NCBI RefSeq assembly: GCF_014280235.1
Contig: NZ_CP047940.1
Coordinates: forward strand, 1,674,001-1,738,000
DNA from: Cyanobium sp. NS01
Lineage (GTDB): Bacteria; Cyanobacteriota; Cyanobacteriia; PCC-6307; Cyanobiaceae
Direction: 5' to 3'
DNA: 64,000 bases
Under the pieces are notes generated by a model that was given only the letters and a program-made list of their open reading frames with translations, made no database searches and was not told the DNA's origin. Shown here piece by piece: positions 1 through 8,381 of the stretch (the first letter of the stretch is position 1; each line of letters begins with the position of its first letter). The position numbers and the translations under genes are program-made.

Positions 1-59
1 GCCAGGGCGACCAGGTAGGGGGCATCGGCCATGGCGCTGAGAGTCGCAGGCTCCACCAT
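1..59 (-). CDS. possible 5' end of a gene running off the left edge
   Basis: On the minus strand an ATG at 59 opens a frame of 19 codons that reaches the window edge without a stop (MVEPATLSAMADAPYLVAL). It would be divergent from the MscS gene, with the short gap serving as a shared promoter region. Too little is visible to name a family. The call rests only on the open frame and the arrangement. Confidence 0.25.
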   Translation of the reverse strand, partial: MVEPATLSAMADAPYLVAL

Positions 60-82
60 GCACCAGGCAGGAATCCGGCGGA

Positions 83-1918
83 ATGTGTCACGATCCGCCC
101 AGAACGCCGAGGGCAATGCTGAGAGCCAGCGCACCAAGGCAGCTCAGGTGGCTCCTGTCGGCCCGCCAGGCGCTCGGCCGCCCGCTGCAGCGGATGCTGC
201 TGCCCCTCGCCCTGGGGCTGCTTCTCGCCCTGGTGGCCCTGGTGGCCCTGGCGCAGATCAATCTGGGCGAGAACCTCACAGGCGGCAATGGCCGCACCAT
301 TCCCGATGGCGTGAACCGCTTCGGCGAGATCGAAGTCACGGAGGTCACCTCGCCGATCGACGGCGAGGTGCTGTTCAAGATCGCCTCCCCAACTGTTCTC
401 GACCGCAGCCAGGTGGTGGAGGGGCAGCACCCTGTGGAGCAGCGCGCCAGGGAAATCCAGGCCCGGGTGGAGCTGGCGGCCGTCGAACGCCAGATGGATG
501 GCGACAGCCTGCGGGTGGAGAAGGCCACGCTGAACAACGTGATGGTGATCACGGCGCGGGATGACAAGCACTCCCGCCCGCTCGTGCTGGCCTCGGTGAC
601 CAACGCCGACGCGAACTATTACGGCCTTCCCGTGGAGGAGGTGGCCGAAACCTGGCGCCTAGGACTGGAAAAGGAGATTCGCGACTTCAGCTACAGGCTC
701 AGGCCCGAAAACCTGGCCCGCAGTCTGTGGCGCTTCCTCAGCATCCTGCTGGTGATGGCCGTTGGCACGGCCCTGATCCTGCTGATCAAAAACCGCATCC
801 GTCGCCGGCAGCAGGTGCTTCAGACGCGCCTGGACACCTGCCTGGAGTCGCTGCGTCAGAACGACGCCACTCCCGCTGAGGAGGGGAGCGAGGGGCGGAA
901 CGACAACCTGAACGAGACCACGCTCAAGACGGTTCGACTGCGGCGTCGGCTCGGTCTCTGGGGACTGTGGCAGTGGCTGTTCTTCTGGATGCTGCTGGTG
1001 CTGCTCTATGGGGGCACCTACCTGCTGATCGGCCAGCTTCCCGGCCAGGCCACGCTCACGAGAAGCCTCGTTGACGTGCCCCTGAAGCTGCTCACGGTGT
1101 GGTTCTGCGCCACCCTGGCGATTCGCTTCTCCATCCGTCTGCTGGATCGCTTCGAGGCCCGCTGGCTGGATCGCCAGGCCAGCCGGGGCGGCGACGGCAG
1201 CCAGAGCAAGCGGCTGCGGCTGCGCTTCTCGACGATCCTCGATGCCGGCCGGGGCTTGCTGGTGGTGGTGATCTCGGTGGCGGGGTTGCTCTCGGTGCTG
1301 GGGGTGCTGGGGGTGCCCAGCAGTTCGATCCTGGCCATCAGTGGCCTGCTCGGCCTGGCGATCAGCTTCGGGGCGCAGAACCTGGTGCGCGACCTCGTCA
1401 ATGGCTTTCTGATCCTGGCCGAAGACCAGTTCGCCATCGGCGATGTGATCAACGTGGGCGGCTACAGCGGCGCCGTGGAACGCCTGAATCTCCGCGTCAC
1501 CCAGTTGCGCAGTGCCGATGGGGAGTTCATCACCCTGCCGAACAGCACCATCAGCCAGGTCAAGAACCTCACCCGCAACTGGTCGCGCGTGAACGTCAGT
1601 GTCGACGTGGACGTGGACAGTGACCCCGATCTGGCTCTGGCCGTCACCCGCCGCACCGGCGAGCAGCTGCAGCAGGATCCCGACTGGGGCGGCTTGATTG
1701 TGGCGCCGCCGGCGGTGCTGGGCATTGATGCCATCGGCCACGGCGGCATGAGGGTGACCATCTGGATCGACACCGCCCCCGGCCAGCACTGGGCCGTGAG
1801 CCGGGAGTTCCGCCTGCGCCTGCTGCGGGACCTCCACCAGGCGGGGATCCGGCTGGGCAGCCCGCGTCAGACGTACCTGGGCCAGCCCCCGCAGCTCGAG
1901 GCATTCCAGGACCCCTAG
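83..1918 (+). CDS. MscS-family mechanosensitive ion channel
   Basis: Predicted small-conductance mechanosensitive channel of the inner membrane, which releases solutes on hypo-osmotic shock. The protein (611 aa from 83, or 600 aa from the ATG at 116) has a first hydrophobic segment near residues 38-58 followed by a periplasmic-type domain of about 150 residues. Further membrane helices lie around 215-235, 295-320 and 335-350. The conserved pore helix and beta domain follow (SGLLGLAISFGAQNLVRDL, then GDVINVGGYSGAVE and TLPNS). The C-terminal alpha/beta part is present, so the gene looks intact. The ATG at 116 would leave a basic N-terminus before the first helix and may be the true start. Confidence 0.9.
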   Translation: MCHDPPRTPRAMLRASAPRQLRWLLSARQALGRPLQRMLLPLALGLLLALVALVALAQINLGENLTGGNGRTIPDGVNRFGEIEVTEVTSPIDGEVLFKIASPTVLDRSQVVEGQHPVEQRAREIQARVELAAVERQMDGDSLRVEKATLNNVMVITARDDKHSRPLVLASVTNADANYYGLPVEEVAETWRLGLEKEIRDFSYRLRPENLARSLWRFLSILLVMAVGTALILLIKNRIRRRQQVLQTRLDTCLESLRQNDATPAEEGSEGRNDNLNETTLKTVRLRRRLGLWGLWQWLFFWMLLVLLYGGTYLLIGQLPGQATLTRSLVDVPLKLLTVWFCATLAIRFSIRLLDRFEARWLDRQASRGGDGSQSKRLRLRFSTILDAGRGLLVVVISVAGLLSVLGVLGVPSSSILAISGLLGLAISFGAQNLVRDLVNGFLILAEDQFAIGDVINVGGYSGAVERLNLRVTQLRSADGEFITLPNSTISQVKNLTRNWSRVNVSVDVDVDSDPDLALAVTRRTGEQLQQDPDWGGLIVAPPAVLGIDAIGHGGMRVTIWIDTAPGQHWAVSREFRLRLLRDLHQAGIRLGSPRQTYLGQPPQLEAFQDP

Positions 1919-1971
1919 ACCGGGCTTCCACGCCATAGCCTCAGCGGTCTTGGCCCTTGGAGAACGCGCCG

Positions 1972-3030
1972 ATGCCGATGACCCGCCGTCGCCGTCTGCA
2001 GCTGACCCTGCTGAGTGTGGGCTTGATCGCTGTGGGCACCGGGGTCTGGTGGCGCCCCTATCTGGCCGAATCCCTCAGCGGCCTGGCCCCGCAGGGCCCT
2101 GGAGCAGGGCGCACAGCCGCCTCCTTGCCACCCCCGACTGAGGCGCAGTCCAACGAGGCGCCCACCAGCGTGGCTCTGCCCAGCGCGGCCGATCTGAGCC
2201 GCAGCGCCGACGGCCGTCATTACCCCCTGCTGCCGGCCGAGCCCGCCGCCATCGCCGCCCTGCTGAGCGCGGTGGAGACCGCCCTGCGCGACCCGGAGAC
2301 CCCGGCCCAGGAGCTGCCCGCGCTGGGCCACCAGCAGCAGGTGATCTACCGGGTGCTCTCCCACCAGGAAGCCCTGGCGGCCCAGGTGCGTGCTGGCCTC
2401 GATCCCCGCTGGCAGAGCGTCTACGACCGCCACCTGGAGGCCCGGCGGGCCTTCCTGGCCATGCACCGCAGCGGGCCCAAGGCCACCAGCCTGCCGGCCT
2501 GGCGCATCATCCAGCCACCTGCCGCCGACACCCTGATCGGCCACTACAAAAAGGCAGAGGCCGCCACCGGCATCGCCTGGGAGGTGCTGGCGGCGGTGAA
2601 CCTGGTGGAAACCGGCATGGGCCGCATCGACGGCGTGTCGGTGGCCAATGCCCAGGGGCCGATGCAGTTCCTGCCCACCACCTGGGCCCAGGCGGGGGTG
2701 GGCAAGGGGAACATCCGCGATCCCCACGACGCCATCCAGGCCGCCGGCCGCTACCTGGTGCGCCGCGGCGGCCTCCAGGACATCCGCAAGGGCCTCTGGG
2801 GCTACAACAACAGCGACAACTACGGCCGCGCCGTCCTGCTCTACGCCTCCCTGATCGAGGAGGACCCGCGCGCCTACCTGGGCCTCTACCACTGGGAGAT
2901 CCACTTCGCCACCGCCGCCGGCGACCTCTGGCTGCCCGTGGGCTACAATCAGGCCAGCTCGATCCCGCTGCAGGCCTTCCTGCAGCAGTCGCCGGCCAGC
3001 GCGCCGCCGCCGGGCTCCTCGGGCTACTGA
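1972..3030 (+). CDS. lytic transglycosylase (SLT domain) exported protein
   Basis: Predicted cell-wall lytic transglycosylase that cleaves peptidoglycan glycan strands in the periplasm. The start is the ATG at 1972 (a second ATG is at 1978; a TTG at 1957 is also open). A basic N-terminus and one hydrophobic helix at about residues 8-25 form a signal anchor. The SLT fold lies in the last third: a candidate catalytic Glu in NLVETGMGRIDG, the motif NAQGPMQFLPTTW, and GLWGYNNSDNYGRAV. The middle is Ala/Pro/Gln-rich and helical. The last 7 nt overlap the convergent TauE/SafE gene. Confidence 0.85.
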   Translation: MPMTRRRRLQLTLLSVGLIAVGTGVWWRPYLAESLSGLAPQGPGAGRTAASLPPPTEAQSNEAPTSVALPSAADLSRSADGRHYPLLPAEPAAIAALLSAVETALRDPETPAQELPALGHQQQVIYRVLSHQEALAAQVRAGLDPRWQSVYDRHLEARRAFLAMHRSGPKATSLPAWRIIQPPAADTLIGHYKKAEAATGIAWEVLAAVNLVETGMGRIDGVSVANAQGPMQFLPTTWAQAGVGKGNIRDPHDAIQAAGRYLVRRGGLQDIRKGLWGYNNSDNYGRAVLLYASLIEEDPRAYLGLYHWEIHFATAAGDLWLPVGYNQASSIPLQAFLQQSPASAPPPGSSGY

Positions 3031-3851
3031 GCCCGCTCAGTCACCAGCGGCGAGGCCTGCTGCCGCTGCCAGGCCTCCGCACCCGTGAGCAGGGCCGAGC
3101 CGATCAACAGCAGCGCAAAGCCCTGGCGCAGCCGCAGCTCCGGCAGGTGGGGCGCCAGCCACTGGCCCAGCAGCCCGCCGGCGGCTCCGCCCAGCAGCAA
3201 CGGCACCAACAGCGGCAGCGTCGTCTGGGGCCAGTGACCCAGGGCCAACAGGGCCACGGCCGCATTGGCGGCGATCAGCACCAGGCTGGTGCCACTGGCT
3301 ACGGCCATCGGCAGTCCGGCGAGCAGCACCAGGGCCGGCACGATCGCAAAGCCACCGCCCACCCCGGCCATGCCGGTGAGCAGGCCCACCCCCAGACCCT
3401 GGACGGCCAGAGCCACCGTGGCAGCACGGCTGAGGCCTCCGGAGCGGCCGGCGGGCCGGCCATCCCGGCGCAGCAGCAGCCAGGAGGCCGTCACGGCGGC
3501 AACGCTGAACAGCCCCAGCTGCAGCACTTCTGGAATCAGGCCCGCCTTCACCAGGCTGCCGCCGACCCAGCTGCCCGCCAGGGCGGGCAGGCCCAGGATC
3601 AGGGCAGGCCGCGGCGCCAGCTGGCCGCGGCGCAGGTAGGGCCCCAGGTTGGCCAGGGCCAGCAGCGCCACCACCAGCAGCGACAGCGGCACCGCCTCGC
3701 GCGTGGCCAGGGCCGCGCCGCTCACCAGCAGGGGCAGCAGCAGGATCGAGCCCCCCGCCCCCAGCACGGCCAGCAGCAGGCCGATCAGGGCTCCGCCGGC
3801 CAGCAGCAGCAGGGTGGGGGCCGTGAGCAGCTCAACGGCCGCGGCCGTCAC
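3024..3851 (-). CDS. TauE/SafE family sulfite/sulfur-anion exporter
   Basis: Multi-pass membrane protein of about 275 aa, predicted to export sulfite or a related sulfur anion. Two homologous halves each carry a glycine-rich first helix ([20 protein letters not shown] and [20 protein letters not shown]), the TauE/SafE hallmark. The GTG start at 3851 overlaps the stop of the upstream rhodanese gene (GTGA), so translation is probably coupled. It is the last gene of an operon with the persulfide dioxygenase-rhodanese fusion and the membrane rhodanese. A TauE/SafE-like exporter in such a cluster fits disposal of the sulfite made from persulfide. The substrate is inferred from context. Confidence 0.88.
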   Translation of the reverse strand: MTAAAVELLTAPTLLLLAGGALIGLLLAVLGAGGSILLLPLLVSGAALATREAVPLSLLVVALLALANLGPYLRRGQLAPRPALILGLPALAGSWVGGSLVKAGLIPEVLQLGLFSVAAVTASWLLLRRDGRPAGRSGGLSRAATVALAVQGLGVGLLTGMAGVGGGFAIVPALVLLAGLPMAVASGTSLVLIAANAAVALLALGHWPQTTLPLLVPLLLGGAAGGLLGQWLAPHLPELRLRQGFALLLIGSALLTGAEAWQRQQASPLVTERAQ

Positions 3852-4402
3852 GGGCTCACCCGGTTCCAGGGCATCAGCGCCAGCAGCCGCGCCATGCCGC
3901 AGAAGCCGCTGAGGCCGGCGAACACCAGCCCGGCTCCCACGAAGGCGCTCAGAGCCATCCAGGCCGGGGCAACGGCCTGGCTCAGGATCACCCCGAGCAG
4001 CACCAGGGATCCGGCGGCGATCTGAACCTGCCGCATCAGGGGCAGGGGGGCCCTGGCCCTGGCCAGAAGCGGCAGGCCCGCCTGCTGCCAGGCCTCGATG
4101 CCGCCCTCCAGATCGCTCACGGCCCGGGAGGGGTTGCGGCTGAGCAGCTGCTCCCGGGCGGTGGTGCTGCGGTGGCCGCTGTGGCACACCAGCACCAGGG
4201 GGCCCTCGGGCAGCGGCTCGCGAGCGAGGCGGGCCAGGGGCACATTGCGGCTGCCGGCGATGTGGCCGCCCAGCAGCTCCACCGGCTCGCGCACATCCAC
4301 CACGGTGACGGCCCCCCGGGCGAGCTGATCGGCCAGTTCAGGGGCGGAGACCCGTCCTGGGGAGAGACGTGTGGATGGAGCTGCGGCAGGGGTGAGGGTC
4401 AT
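3848..4402 (-). CDS. rhodanese with C-terminal YgaP-like (DUF2892) membrane domain
   Basis: Sulfurtransferase of 184 aa. An N-terminal rhodanese domain (about residues 18-110) has the active-site loop CHSGHR with catalytic Cys73 and the strand motif VVDVREPVE. The C-terminal 60 residues form two hydrophobic helices with a Cys-containing turn (SGFCGMARLL), as in the YgaP/DUF2892 inner-membrane rhodaneses. The ATG at 4402 was chosen because sequence upstream in this frame is only the shadow of the neighbouring gene. It sits 55 bp after the dioxygenase-rhodanese gene and overlaps TauE/SafE by 4 nt. It likely accepts sulfane sulfur and passes it on at the membrane. Confidence 0.88.
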   Translation of the reverse strand: MTLTPAAAPSTRLSPGRVSAPELADQLARGAVTVVDVREPVELLGGHIAGSRNVPLARLAREPLPEGPLVLVCHSGHRSTTAREQLLSRNPSRAVSDLEGGIEAWQQAGLPLLARARAPLPLMRQVQIAAGSLVLLGVILSQAVAPAWMALSAFVGAGLVFAGLSGFCGMARLLALMPWNRVSP

Positions 4403-4457
4403 GGCTGTCGTCGGTGCAAAGGGTGTTGAGAGGCCCTGTTGGGCGTGAGACGGGGCC

Positions 4458-5630
4458 TCAGGGGTTGCTGCGCTCCAGCGGATAGCCCTCATCCCCCCAG
4501 CGCTGCAGGCCGCCGCGCAGGTTGGCCACCTGCTGGTGGCCGCTGCGCAGCAGGTGCTGGGTGGCCAGGGCCGAGCGGCTGCCGGAATGGCACACCACCA
4601 CCAGCGGCCGGTCGGAAGGCAGCTCGACGCTGCGGGCCTCCAGCTCGGGCAGGGGCAGCAACAGGCTGCCGGCGATGCGGCCATCGGGCCCCTCGAACTC
4701 CTCCGCGGAGCGCACATCCAGCAGGGTCAGAGCGGCGGCATGGGCCGCCACCCAGGCGGGGGTGAGTTCGGGCAGACCGGCATAGCTGCGGCTGAGCGGG
4801 GCCCAGCTGACCGCAGGTTCGGGGTGCAGGGGACGGCCGGAGCGCAGGTTGCCGGGCAGGGCCTCGGCGATGCGGTGCGGATGGGGCAGGCGCAGGTTCT
4901 GCATGTGACCCACGAAATCGCGCTCACTGGCACTGCCGCCGAGGCGGGCATTGAAGGCGCGCTCCTCCGCCACCGAGGTGACCGAACGACCGGTGTAGTC
5001 GTGGCCGGGGTAGAGCAGGCAGGCCTCCGGCAGGGTGAAGATCTGCTCGGTGATCGAGGCCCACAGGGTGTGGGCGTTGCCCTGCTGGAAATCACAGCGG
5101 CCGCAGCCCCGCACCAGCAGGGCGTCGCCGCTGAAGGCGGCGCTGTGGTCGTCGAGCACATAGGTGAGGCAGCCGGCGGTGTGGCCGGGGGTGGCGCGCA
5201 CCTGCAGATGGCGTCCGCCGAAGGCCACCGTGTCGCCCTGGCCCAGGGGCAGGGTCACGTTCTCGGCCCCGGCGCTGGCCGCCAGGCCGATGGCGCAGCC
5301 CGTGGCCTGGTGCAGCAGCCAGCTGCCGGTCACATGGTCGGCATGGGCGTGGGTGTCGAGGCTGGCCACCAGCACCAGGCCGAGCTCCTGGATCAGGGCG
5401 AGATCGCGGTCGTGCCGCTCGAACACCGGATCGATGATCAGGGCCTGGCGGCTGCTCACCTCGGCCAGCAGATAGGTGTAGGTGCCGGTGGCGGCATCAA
5501 ACAGCTGGCGCAGCAACAGCGGAGCGCCCCCGGCGGCGGCGGCCAGGAGGCCTGTCGAGGCGGCGGCCTGAGCGGGCGGCCCGGCGGGAGGGGCCTGAAT
5601 CCCAGGGGGAGCGGCGAAAGCGGCAGTCAC
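4458..5630 (-). CDS. ETHE1-like persulfide dioxygenase fused to rhodanese (Blh/CstB-like)
   Basis: Predicted to oxidise glutathione or other low-molecular persulfide to sulfite and to move sulfane sulfur through its rhodanese domain. The 390-aa protein has a metallo-beta-lactamase fold with HxHxDH (His94, His96, Asp98, His99), His150, Asp169 and His210, plus the ETHE1-type stretch RGCGRCDFQQGN. The C-terminal rhodanese domain (about 285-385) has CHSGSRS with Cys347. The start is a GTG at 5630 preceded by AGGAG. The first 35 residues are Ala/Pro-rich and low complexity. It is the first gene of a three-gene sulfur operon facing a divergent ArsR-family gene, the arrangement known for BigR-controlled blh operons. 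Confidence 0.9.
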   Translation of the reverse strand: MTAAFAAPPGIQAPPAGPPAQAAASTGLLAAAAGGAPLLLRQLFDAATGTYTYLLAEVSSRQALIIDPVFERHDRDLALIQELGLVLVASLDTHAHADHVTGSWLLHQATGCAIGLAASAGAENVTLPLGQGDTVAFGGRHLQVRATPGHTAGCLTYVLDDHSAAFSGDALLVRGCGRCDFQQGNAHTLWASITEQIFTLPEACLLYPGHDYTGRSVTSVAEERAFNARLGGSASERDFVGHMQNLRLPHPHRIAEALPGNLRSGRPLHPEPAVSWAPLSRSYAGLPELTPAWVAAHAAALTLLDVRSAEEFEGPDGRIAGSLLLPLPELEARSVELPSDRPLVVVCHSGSRSALATQHLLRSGHQQVANLRGGLQRWGDEGYPLERSNP

Positions 5631-5650
5631 GGCAGGACTCCTGCAAACTG

Positions 5651-5670
5651 TTATGACGATAACCGCATAA
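5651..5670. promoter_or_regulatory. candidate ArsR/BigR-type operator in a divergent promoter
   Basis: TTATG-N10-CATAA is a perfect 5-bp inverted repeat in the 108-bp gap between the divergent dioxygenase-rhodanese and ArsR genes. Its right half is extended as TAACCGCATAAAGG (5660-5673), nearly the same as a motif upstream of psbA. A second small inverted repeat, GACTT-AAGGC-AAGTC, lies at 5674-5688. Position and symmetry suit a repressor site controlling both directions. Binding is inferred. Confidence 0.5.
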
Positions 5671-5738
5671 AGGGACTTAAGGCAAGTCGCTTGCAGTGGG
5701 GCGGCGGCATACTTGTCAGCAACCACCCTGCTACAGCC

Positions 5739-6077
5739 ATGGCTTGCCCGGGGCCACCGCCCTCCCCCCAGTTGCTTGAGGAGTTCAGCCAGTTCTTCCG
5801 GATCCTGAGCGAACCGGCGCGGCTGCAGCTGCTCTGCCAGCTCAAGCAGGGGCCCATGGATGTGGCCTCCCTGATCGAGGCCACGGGCTTCTCCCAGTCG
5901 CACATCAGCCGCCAGCTGGGCCAGCTGCAGCGAGCCACCCTGGTGCGTTGCGAGCGCGATGGCGTGCGCACGATCTGGCACGCCGACAGCGATCTGGTCG
6001 ACGACCTCTGCAACCTGGTGCAGAAACGCCTCAGGCAGCGGCTCGAGGCCCAGCTGCAGCAGCTCAAGGCCGTCTGA
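5739..6077 (+). CDS. ArsR-family winged-helix repressor, BigR/SqrR-like persulfide sensor
   Basis: Transcription factor of 112 aa with the ArsR winged helix-turn-helix (FRILSEPARLQLL, then a recognition helix in SQSHISRQLGQLQ). It lacks the ELCVCDL metal motif of arsenic/metal ArsR proteins. It has Cys33 at the end of helix 2 (LLCQL) and Cys91 in the C-terminal helix (DDLCNLV). That is close to the thiol pair of the persulfide sensors BigR/SqrR (about residues 41-42 and 107-108). Cys3 and Cys71 are also present. It is divergent from the persulfide dioxygenase operon, the usual BigR target. The Cyanobacterial repressor SuoR, which controls sqr, is another relevant relative. The sensing role is inference. 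Confidence 0.85.
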   Translation: MACPGPPPSPQLLEEFSQFFRILSEPARLQLLCQLKQGPMDVASLIEATGFSQSHISRQLGQLQRATLVRCERDGVRTIWHADSDLVDDLCNLVQKRLRQRLEAQLQQLKAV

Positions 6078-6173
6078 CGCCAGACCCTGGCCAGCCTGCC
6101 TGCATCGCCACACCACCGGCGAGCTGGGCATGACAGGATCCCGCCACCTCTGGCCCCCGGGGCCCTGATCCCC

Positions 6174-7322
6174 ATGCCCCGAGCCCTGCCCTCCCGTTGT
6201 CCTGCGGCTGCCATGGCTTGCCCCCCTGAGCGCACTGGCCCCGCCGCCGGCCCCACCCCGGCCCGCAAGCCGGCGGGGCTGGCCCTGATGGCGCTGCTCG
6301 CGGCGCTCCCCCTGGCGGCCTGCGCGCCCGAGGGGGGGGCCGGCAGCCAGAGCCCGAAGCTCTCCGCCATCACCGGCCGCGACAAGCTCGTCTGCGGGGT
6401 GGAGGGCACCCTGCCGGGCTTCAGCTTTGTGGAGGCCGACGGCACCTATTCCGGCCTCGATGTGGACACCTGCAAGGCCGTGGCCGCCGCCGTGCTCGGC
6501 GATCCCAGCAAGGTGGAATACCGCAACCTCAACTCCAGCGAGCGCTTCGCCGCCCTGGCCAGCGGCGAGGTGGACATGCTCGCCCGCAACACCACGGCCA
6601 CCCTCAGCCGCGACGCCGCCGGCGGCAACGGCCTCAGCTTCGCGCCCACCACCTTCTATGACGGCCAGGGCGTGATGGCACCGGTGAGCCGGGGCATCAG
6701 CGGCCTGCGGGATCTGGCCGGCCAACCGATCTGCGTGGAGAGCGGCACCACCACGGAGCTCAACCTGGCCGACCGGATGCGCGAGATCAACGTGCCCTAC
6801 ACCCCGCTGAAGTTCCAGACCAGCGATCAGACCTACGCCGCCTATCTCGGTGGCCGCTGCGTGGCCGTGACCAGCGACCGCTCGCAGCTGGCCGGCAAGC
6901 GCAGCAGCTTCCCGGCTCCCGATGAGCACCAGCTGCTGCCCGACGTGCTCAGCAAGGAGCCCCTCTCGCCGGCCAGCACCAATGCCGATCCGGCCTGGGC
7001 CGATGCCCTGCGCTGGGTGGTCTTCGCCCTGATCCAGGCGGAGGAGTGGGGCATCACCCAGGCCAATCTCGAGGCCAAAGTGGCCGAGGCCGAGGCCAAC
7101 ACCAACCTCGCCGATCTGCGCCGCTTCTTCGGGGTGGAGGGCGACTTCGGCCGCCAGCTCGGCCTGCCCGCCGACTTCACCGTGCAGGCGATCGCCGCCG
7201 TGGGCAACTACGGCGAGATCTTCGAGCGCAACGTGGGCACCAGCTCGCGCCTGAAGCTGGAACGGGGCCTCAACAAGCTCTGGAATGAGGGCGGCATGCT
7301 GTACGCCCAGCCCTTCCGCTGA
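6174..7322 (+). CDS. amino-acid ABC transporter substrate-binding lipoprotein (AapJ/NatF type)
   Basis: Periplasmic binding protein for polar amino acids (general L-amino-acid type). The 382-aa product starts at ATG 6174, or at ATG 6213. A hydrophobic signal ends in a lipobox (LPLAAC, Cys50 in the long form), so it is probably a lipoprotein. The mature part has the SBP_bac_3 layout: GVEGTLPGFSFVEADGTYSGLDVDTCKAVAAA, then SGEVDMLARNTTATLSRD and CVESGTTTELNLAD. It is the first gene of a four-gene operon; its stop overlaps the next start by 1 nt. Specificity within the AapJ/NatF group cannot be read from the sequence. Confidence 0.88.
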   Translation: MPRALPSRCPAAAMACPPERTGPAAGPTPARKPAGLALMALLAALPLAACAPEGGAGSQSPKLSAITGRDKLVCGVEGTLPGFSFVEADGTYSGLDVDTCKAVAAAVLGDPSKVEYRNLNSSERFAALASGEVDMLARNTTATLSRDAAGGNGLSFAPTTFYDGQGVMAPVSRGISGLRDLAGQPICVESGTTTELNLADRMREINVPYTPLKFQTSDQTYAAYLGGRCVAVTSDRSQLAGKRSSFPAPDEHQLLPDVLSKEPLSPASTNADPAWADALRWVVFALIQAEEWGITQANLEAKVAEAEANTNLADLRRFFGVEGDFGRQLGLPADFTVQAIAAVGNYGEIFERNVGTSSRLKLERGLNKLWNEGGMLYAQPFR

Positions 7323-8380
7323 TGGCGCGGCCCCCCCGCCCCGGCCGCTCCAGAGCTGGGGCACCGGTTGCTCCCAACACCAGCTCAGCGATCGGTTCAG
7401 CCGATCCCGCCGTGCCCTGGTGGCGCAACCGGCGTGTGTTGCCCTGGGTGGTGCAGGCGGCCGTGGCCCTGGCGGTGCTGCTGGTGGCGGCGTTCCTTCT
7501 CGGCAACCTGATCCGCAACCTCACCGCCGCCGGTCTGCTGCTCACCTGGCGCTGGCTGGGCCAGCCCGCCGGCTTCCCGATCGGCGAAACCACCATCCCC
7601 TTCGACGCCACCATGCCCTACTGGCGGGCGCTGCTGGCGGGGCTCGCCAACACCCTGCGGGCCGTGCTCTCGGCCCTGGTGGGGGCCACCCTGCTGGGCA
7701 CGGCGGCGGGCATGGCCAACTTCAGCAGCAACGGCCTGCTGCGCCGCCTGGTGCGGGCCTATGTGGAGGTGGTGCGCAACATCCCGCTGCTGGTGCAGCT
7801 GGTGTTCTGGTATTTCGTGGTGTTCCTCTCCCTGCCCAACGGCGCCGCCGCCATCCAGCTGCCGGGGCTCACCCTGGCCAAGTCCGGGCTCTACCTGGCG
7901 GGCTTCGGCAACGGCTGGAGCTGGGTCGGGCCCAGCCTGGTGAACGGCGTCTGGCAGGCGCCGCTGCGGCTGAGCGTGGAGTTCGGCGCCCTGCTCTGCG
8001 GCCTGGTGGTGTATTCCGGCGCCTACATCGCCGAGGTGGTGCGGGGCGGCATCGCCGCGGTGACCCAGGGGCAGTGGGAAGCGGCGGCCTCCCTCGGCCT
8101 GGGCTGGTTCTCCACCCTGCGCCATGTGGTGCTGCCCCAGGCCCTGCGGGTGATCGTGCCCGGCCTCAACACCCAGTACATCTCCCTGGCCAAGAACTCC
8201 TCCCTGGCGGTGGCCGTGGGCTTTCCCGACCTCTACGCCGTGGCCGAGACCACCCTCAACCAGACGGGCCGCGCCGTGGAGGTGGTGATCCTGCTGCTGG
8301 CCTCCTACCTGGTGCTCGATCTGCTGATCTCCGCCCTGATGAACGGCCTCAACCAGCTCGTGCAGATCAGGGAGCGCTGA
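7322..8380 (+). CDS. amino-acid ABC transporter permease (AapQ/NatG type)
   Basis: Inner-membrane permease of 352 aa. One helix near residues 40-62 is followed by a periplasmic loop, then the core HisM/GlnP-like permease helices. The EAA loop reads GQWEAAASLGLGWFSTLRHVVLPQALRVIVPGL, the contact site for the ATPase. The long, insertion-bearing N-terminal half is typical of the AapQ member of this transporter class. The start overlaps the end of the binding-protein gene, and the stop is 1 nt before the partner permease, so expression as one unit is likely. Confidence 0.9.
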   Translation: MARPPRPGRSRAGAPVAPNTSSAIGSADPAVPWWRNRRVLPWVVQAAVALAVLLVAAFLLGNLIRNLTAAGLLLTWRWLGQPAGFPIGETTIPFDATMPYWRALLAGLANTLRAVLSALVGATLLGTAAGMANFSSNGLLRRLVRAYVEVVRNIPLLVQLVFWYFVVFLSLPNGAAAIQLPGLTLAKSGLYLAGFGNGWSWVGPSLVNGVWQAPLRLSVEFGALLCGLVVYSGAYIAEVVRGGIAAVTQGQWEAAASLGLGWFSTLRHVVLPQALRVIVPGLNTQYISLAKNSSLAVAVGFPDLYAVAETTLNQTGRAVEVVILLLASYLVLDLLISALMNGLNQLVQIRER

Positions 8381-8381
8381 G

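Noticed and set aside
5739-6077. ArsR gene as the regulator of the arsenic locus at 47.5 kb
   Set aside because: It lacks the metal-binding motif of arsenic ArsR proteins, lies 40 kb away, and is divergent from a persulfide operon with its own candidate operator.
5631-7364. Upstream extension of the dioxygenase-rhodanese frame to about 968 codons
   Set aside because: The extra sequence is antisense to the ArsR and amino-acid-binding-protein genes and is low complexity. The real start is the GTG at 5630.
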